Source: Lepidonotus clava (Eukaryota > Annelida > Polychaeta > Phyllodocida > Polynoidae). From it: a DNA stretch of 64,000 bases. Below, piece after piece: positions 58,317-64,000 of this stretch. The first letter of the stretch is position 1, and the number at the start of each line of letters is the position of its first letter. The stretch spans positions 30,358,792 through 30,422,791 of the forward strand of contig OW387135.1 in NCBI GenBank assembly GCA_936440205.1. Reading direction: 5' to 3'. The translations under genes and the position numbers were made by a program. Under the pieces are notes generated by a model, which had not been told where the DNA came from, did not search any database, and worked only from the letters and a program-made list of their open reading frames with translations.

Positions 58317-59040
58317 CAAGGGTGGGCAAAACTATTTTCCCTATCACAAAAATTGGACACCCTGTCGCACCACTGACAAAGGGGTGATATAGATATAAAA
58401 GCATTGTCTTATAGCGTTGTAATTACATAATTACATATATTATATTTGTTCCTTTTTATGCAAATCAGTCTAATTGCACTTGTATTATGATTAACTTTCT
58501 TAGCAAAGTTCTATGGCCCTGGACCCTCAAATTCGACACGTTTACATGGCCATTTCTTAACATCGACATGTCACATGAGGCTTAGTAACATGAAGGGGAA
58601 AAAACGACATGACAGGGACCATTTCTTAAATTCGACATGAGACGTTCTTAGAGGACACATGGGACATGGGAAGTTAGGTGACAATAAGGGACATGATAAC
58701 TTCTTAAATTCGTCATACGACACGGAGACCTCCCCATCAAGGGCCCCAGTTCTTTCCATTAAATACTTATAATACACAGTGACACTAATTGTTGAGTGTA
58801 TTCATTCGAAATGTGCAAGGAATAAACACATACCCAATATCAAATATAGGAATTGTACACAAACAGCTAATACCTTAGGCAACAGGCCCCCATGAAGCTC
58901 TGGCATCATAGAGGTATACATGTATTACTGAATTCTCAAACGATTCTGGTACTATTGTTGAATATTTTGAACCTCCTGTCGCACAATTTGAAGCCTCTGA
59001 CCCAGTTTTGTGCGATAATGCGACAGGTTGTCCACCCCTG
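58317..59040. mobile_element. TIR element with nested GACATGG repeat (724 bp)
   Basis: CAAGGGTGGGCAAAA then GGACACCCTGTCGCAC at the left; GTGCGATAATGCGACAGG then TTGTCCACCCCTG at the right. Ends resemble hAT-type CAGGGGTGG. The block at 58515-58746 is an insert of another family. No clean target duplication. Confidence 0.6.
58515..58746. repeat. GACATGG-rich dispersed repeat, copy 3
   Basis: GGCCCTGGACCCTCAAATTC at the left, CCCATCAAGGGCCC at the right, with repeated TTCTTAAATTCG and GACATG words as in copies 1 and 2. Confidence 0.65.
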
Positions 59041-61708
59041 ATATTTTTTTTCAATTATTTATTGAGTAATTCACTTCAGGGTTGCCCCTGGTTTTCGGTA
59101 ATATTACAATGCGTATAAATTGTAGCACATAAACATTTTAAGTGTAAAATTATAACTATATACATCAAGAGCAATAGAATATATTCCTTTGTTATGTACT
59201 TTTCCTCTATTCCTCTATTGAAATAGATCAATATAGACACAGTATTTGTGGTTGATCAGATTCATAAATTCATTGACACAGGTTGCAAATTGTACATCAT
59301 GGCATAGTTCATCCCAAATGATTGTCACTTTATAAAATGCACTATTATGATACTTTGTGCTCATCTTTGGTTTTAGTGTAGTAATACTCCCACAATCTGT
59401 TACATGTCATTGTCTCTATGATGGATGGATAAGTTAAGGGCATTATTGTGTCCATCGTTCACTGACTATGAGTTACAATCCAAAATCCTAGTCTACTACC
59501 CTAGCTACTGCGTAGCTTACTGGATACCCTTCTCGGGGCACAGGTCAGGGATGTTTACGCTGCCATCACCAAGACGCCTGTTGTTCTTGTTCCGGATTCC
59601 CACCGGGATTAGATGGTCCAGGATAATCCTGGGCTGATCCCACTGAGAGGGCCCAAAGGGGTCCTGTAGGACATGTTTGGTGGTCTGTGACCCTGTCCAC
59701 TTGACCCTGAAGGTCATTGTGGGAGGTTATCTCAAGGTCAGAACTATGGCAGTGTGCGGAAAAAGGGGGTACAAGTTCCGCGCATGCCCGGAAAGAAAAA
59801 TAATAGCATGCTCTTAACGGCAGCGGTTAAGGAAAAAAAACAAAAACAAATTCTTTGAAATCCATTGAAAATGTTATGGTGATAAATCATGTTGCACAGT
59901 TGAAGACCACTACAGGGAAAGTTACAGAGCCAATCTCAAATTTCTCAGCGAAACATTAATCTTTAGATCTTCTATTAATTGGTTCAATTATAACAGCACT
60001 TTGGGATTGGAATGAAAAGAGAACTACAACTGCGTCGTATTTCCATGGAGTCCACAAGGTCACGCTTCACTCCTGCCCATGTGACAAAAACGCAATTAAG
60101 GAAGGCGGTAAGATCAAAGACTGCGCTGATTGTTAGCGACGTTATCGGACCGCCGCGTCGCGAACGTACATTGGAGCGTGTAATGTCGGCACCGGAACTG
60201 AGCGACGTTGCTCGTGTCGTTGACGTCGCGTCGCTGTGAAGTCTGCCGCTCGAATGAGTTCGTTTAGTGGGCAGGGGGTGCGCAAGGCAGGACCCCCACG
60301 GTCAGTGACCAGTCACCTATTACTGCAGCCTGTAAACCCGCACCGCAGTTAATATTAATTAGTGTGCTCATGACGACCAATAATCGGGGGTTGTCGTTGA
60401 TGAAGAGGGCGGCAAATCCTCACTGGGTGGCCTTTATGTGTGCGCCGCGGATTGAGCAAAAAGACGCCGAGCTATCCTATTGTGAGATGAGGGGGCTGAC
60501 TTAAGTGTGTTGTTTGTATGCAGGGACACGATCTTCTCACGGTTAAACGGCTCCATTGTTGCATTTGAGACTCAAATAATTTAATTTAAGATGTTCGTTT
60601 TTATTGGATGTCCATTCTTGGAAAAAGAGTTAGTAGCTGAATAAATTATTACATTTAAAGTTGCCTTTAATACATCCCAAATGTGCTGTTTTCTGATTAT
60701 AACTGGATTGGATCGTGGATACTGAAGGGGGTGTCAATATCAAAGTATCGTTACTAAACCAGTACCAATTCGTACACGTGCATTGATCGTCCCTGAACTA
60801 GGAAACGTTTAATGGGGAGTGTTGTATATAGTGGGAGTATTTGCTATAATATCTCATCCGGGGGGGGGGGGGGGGGGGGCGTTTACCTAGGCTGCACAGA
60901 TAGCCATTATCAAACTCATATTTGAATTATATTTTCTATTTAAGTATGCCGACATTGCTTGAATTAAACAAGGGGAAAACGTTTACTGCATTGCAATCCA
61001 ATGACTCCGATAAGTAGAAAAGTCCAAGATGAAGCAATACATGGGCAAGGAACAGTATTACCCCCATCATGATGACCTGCACACATGAATAGACCAAAGC
61101 AATATTAACTTGCTTCATCATCTTCTGCTTCACACATGTGTACAGTTCATCTAACATACGATGGCCACGCCAAGGTCAAAGGGGTCACAATGTCAATGAG
61201 CAGAAGGCGCTGTCCACCTCCTGTACCATCTCCACCTCAGGACGGTGGTCATCAAAGACGTCCGCTGCCAGAGACGATGGCCGGCCACACCCCTCTAATG
61301 CGGGTTCTGACGTGACGGTGGCTTTAGGTCGTCTTTACCTGGTCAGCAGGGACACACCCCTTTAATGAAGGCTTCGACGTGACGGCCGCCTTCAGAGATG
61401 GATTTCAAGGGAGGGGTTGGGGGTTGCCCTTCCTATTTCTTTTTTTAATGTAACGAAATCTGTATAATCCCTCCGCCATCATTCCTCCTTTCTAAATGAC
61501 ATGTCCTGGAAGACTCTTGATTTACCTAAGCTCTAGTCAGCGGAGTCACATCCCTCTAATGGGGCCGGTGAGATGGGTGCCTGTCGTAAAGTGAATGCGA
61601 TCGAGCTGTATGAGAGTGGTAGACGAGATAGACAAAACCTGGGTGTTAATGGATTAATTGTAGGTATACTATCTTATATGTTTTTCATTTATCAGAAAGA
61701 TAGCAAAG
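59041..61708. other. Downstream flank, no gene recognised
   Basis: Contains a 20-G run (60860-60879) and a degenerate tandem at 61283-61580 built on ACACCCCTCTAATGnGG and GACGTGACGG. AAGGTCAAAGGGGTCA at 61172-61187 is a nuclear-receptor-like pair. The 75-codon frames at 60012 and 61138 have no domain or splice support. Confidence 0.5.
60860..60879. repeat. Poly-G tract, 20 nt
   Basis: Pure G run in AT-rich flank. Confidence 0.9.
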
Positions 61709-62066
61709 TGCACTGACACGGGTGGTCAGTCCATGCTCAGTAAAGCTAGTGTAAAGTGTTTACATCAGTGCACACCTTAGCTATTACTCTTTGTCAAGGG
61801 TGAAGAGTAAGGGAGGAGTCTAGGTATAATGACATGTATTGTAATACCATACATAAGGGCCGTCCGGGCTAGCACTCAGCCAGAGTAAGCTGAATGTTGT
61901 TGTAAGTTTACCATCCTGGAAAGGTTGTGTCTGTTCACGTAATCCTGGATTGGAATTGAAACTGATAGACTGCTTAGTTGGCGGGAGCATTGGCTGAGTG
62001 TGATTGAGTGGACTCTGTCCTTGGATCTGTTCATTGTCATTTGAGATAATTAACCTCTATAGTTCA
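61709..62066. mobile_element. Solo LTR, second copy (358 bp)
   Basis: Starts TGCACTGACACGGGTGG and ends CTATAGTTCA; AAAG flanks both sides (61705-61708, 62067-62070). Shares order of words with the LTR at 7893-8429: GGTCAGTCCATG, GGAGGAGTC, CATCCTGGAAAGGTTG, ATTGTCAT. It is shorter and clearly diverged, so the two insertions are not recent sisters. No internal region. Confidence 0.8.
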
Positions 62067-62070
62067 AAAG

Positions 62071-64000
62071 ATCCAATTGATTAAAATCAGTATGCATCAG
62101 TTAGGCTATGTAGACAGAAGAATAATGCAGATATATTAATTGTTTAACTGTTATGGCCAGTTGGCAGAAATGCTATAGATAGTGAAATAGCCAATAAACA
62201 TGATTTCATTAGAATATCACCCAACAGAGACCAGGTGTTGCAGAGGATCTTCTGAAAGTCAGTATCAATACTCTTTTAGCAACTCCCATTTAATTTTTTC
62301 TATAAGGAATTGATTGATCATTTATGTTCTAGGAATCACTATACACAACCCAAAGAGTGGTCTGGTTCTCTATTTACCCAAGTGAATTGCTACAGTGACA
62401 TCCTAAGGACAGGGTTGGTGGACTGACCGCACGTTGTCCACCCCCAGGGGTCAAAGGTGACCAGGTGATCTATGTGGGTTCATTGGGCAGGTGAAGGGGG
62501 AGGGGCTGAGGGCCATTTTCAGTAGTGGGGCTCGTACTCTGCTTTGTTGAACTGCAATTGTAATACATGGGTCCACTTGGTTCACTTGACACATACGAGC
62601 GAGACCTATATGGATATACCCAGGTAATTATGAGAGCGTCCAATTTGTATTTGTCACTAGGCAAGGTTTTTGTCAAAGTTTGGTTTCTGGAAAATGATTG
62701 TATTGTTTGATTGACTTTTGGCTTCTGGTCAAAGGTTATATGGAAATTATCAATAGAGGCCAGTTAAGAATAAGCAACACAAACCTATTAAAGTGAATAG
62801 CTATGCAATGGGGTTCTTTCATATTTACCCCTTTCTCCTTAAATGCCGATCAAATTGCGTTTTTGGACCAATCCCGATAATGTTCATATTTTGTTTTTGG
62901 CGATATGGTTTATAGATCGTAAGATGATCAATGTTTGAAGAATGCAATAATCATTATTATGATATTCAGTCACATTCGGAGAAGTCAGTAACTGAGGCAT
63001 GGGTATTATATAGGATAAAAGCCTGATCGCAATTGGTATCTTGTGCAATATAGTCCCCATTCACAGTGGACCGTACATAGACAGACACTGCAGCTTCAGC
63101 GATTTATAGGCCCACCGGGCATGGGATATATGATATAGGCATATAATAAGTTTGTGATGAGATAGGGAGCGGTGGTACGGTAGTGATGAGCATATCGTGG
63201 GGCGAGGTAATCAGGGGAATAAGGGGCGCGGACGACCCTGTCATCTGGGGGCCGACGTTAGTCATCTCCTACCCTACAAACCATAGGGCGCGGCCCTCGA
63301 CAGGCACGAACCCCAGCCTCTGGTCACAGAATGACCACTGCTGACCGCCTTCTTGGCGACTTCAAATCATTGTCGTGGAACATTTTGGTATGGTATTGGG
63401 ACCTGGTCAAGGGTTCCAGGGCGCAATTTGGCGCCAATGGCCCTTTCTGTTCCCTGTATTTATGCTTATCGGGTTAATTGATAATCAGATACCGATTGGC
63501 GTTAATTCAGACTCAGCTTCTGTAGGTGGCTATTTGGCTGGCTAATTTTTCCCTGATTGACGTGACTCGAGAAACATTTAGCTTGAAGAAGAAAAGGCAG
63601 TGGGACCTACGTCTTGAACCAAAGGCGTACACTCCTATCATCAGCATATATACTGATTACAGGTCTGCGTGTATATGATCTATAATATTGATTCAGTATT
63701 TACATGTTAATATCACGTTTTGACTTATATCATAATGTGTTTGTTTAAAACTTAGTACATCTACATACAGAACGAAGTAAATCTATGTCTCTTGTAGAGT
63801 CAGCTATGGTGGGCTAGTTCACTCCTCAAGTGCAGTCCTAATTCTGATATAGATACATACCAGAATTTATAACAGGGGAGGTATTTCTCCCTTTTCACGT
63901 TTTCTATGTAGTTCATTCCAAATCTTACATGTTCTAGTAAGCTGCATGGGAGATTATAACAAATAACTAGTAAGTATATGCAGAATGCATTAAACCATAA
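62071..64000. other. Downstream flank, no gene recognised
   Basis: Apart from the DR1 motif I see no exon, RNA gene or recognisable repeat. Confidence 0.5.
62448..62460 (+). promoter_or_regulatory. DR1 nuclear-receptor site
   Basis: GGGTCAAAGGTGA, two half-sites spaced by one base, as bound by HNF4, RXR/PPAR-type receptors. Isolated and far from either gene. Confidence 0.35.

Noticed and set aside
60012-60239. 75-codon frame with Arg-rich protein
   Set aside because: No domain, no conservation evidence and no splice context; basic composition reflects CpG-rich DNA.

Overview
This is a window of animal nuclear DNA. It holds two spliced host genes arranged head to head, separated and surrounded by dense non-coding repeats. 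Introns obey GT-AG, the exons are small, and no bacterial gene organisation is present. The many short terminal-inverted-repeat elements, tRNA-like SINE pieces and a SINE-like block ending in a (CACT)n tail suggest a marine lophotrochozoan, perhaps a mollusc. That placement is an inference; the window has no diagnostic taxonomic marker.

Gene 1 (minus strand, 7471 to 1289) is a complete seven-exon gene for a 298-residue mitochondrial enoyl-CoA delta-isomerase 1 (ECI1/DCI) homologue. All junctions were checked for reading phase. It has a mitochondrial-type leader, a 20-nt micro-exon, and Gly where I expect the family's catalytic Glu. Gene 2 (plus strand, 28706 to 49256) is a complete nine-exon coding region for diacylglycerol kinase epsilon (DGKE). 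It has a membrane anchor, two C1 domains and the split kinase domain. One 51-nt exon is in frame whether it is included or skipped. A 13.6-kb intron separates exons 6 and 7. ECI1 serves mitochondrial oxidation of unsaturated fatty acids and DGKE serves phosphoinositide/diacylglycerol turnover. I see no functional link beyond their being neighbours.

Region by region: 1-1288 is the ECI1 3' flank. 1289-7471 is ECI1, with small inverted-repeat elements in its introns. 7.7-9.0 kb holds Harbinger-like MITEs, one split by a solo LTR with a 4-bp target duplication. 10.36-12.2 kb is a nest of MITEs, mostly at TTAA. 12.3-16.3 kb holds hairpins and dispersed repeats, including a 167-bp near-perfect palindrome. 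16.6-20.7 kb is a run of five different minisatellites. 20.7-25.4 kb holds more TIR elements, one carrying repeated TTTTCGCGCA motifs. 26-27 kb is the probable DGKE promoter and first exon. 28.7-49.3 kb is DGKE. 49.3-53.2 kb is a probable long 3' UTR. 53.2-64 kb shows no gene; it holds a nested TIR element, a second solo LTR and a DR1-type nuclear-receptor motif.

Most long reading frames outside the two genes are produced by tandem repeats or palindromes and are not called. The window's distinctive content is its collection of apparently non-autonomous elements with readable target-site duplications, together with the unusual active site of ECI1.
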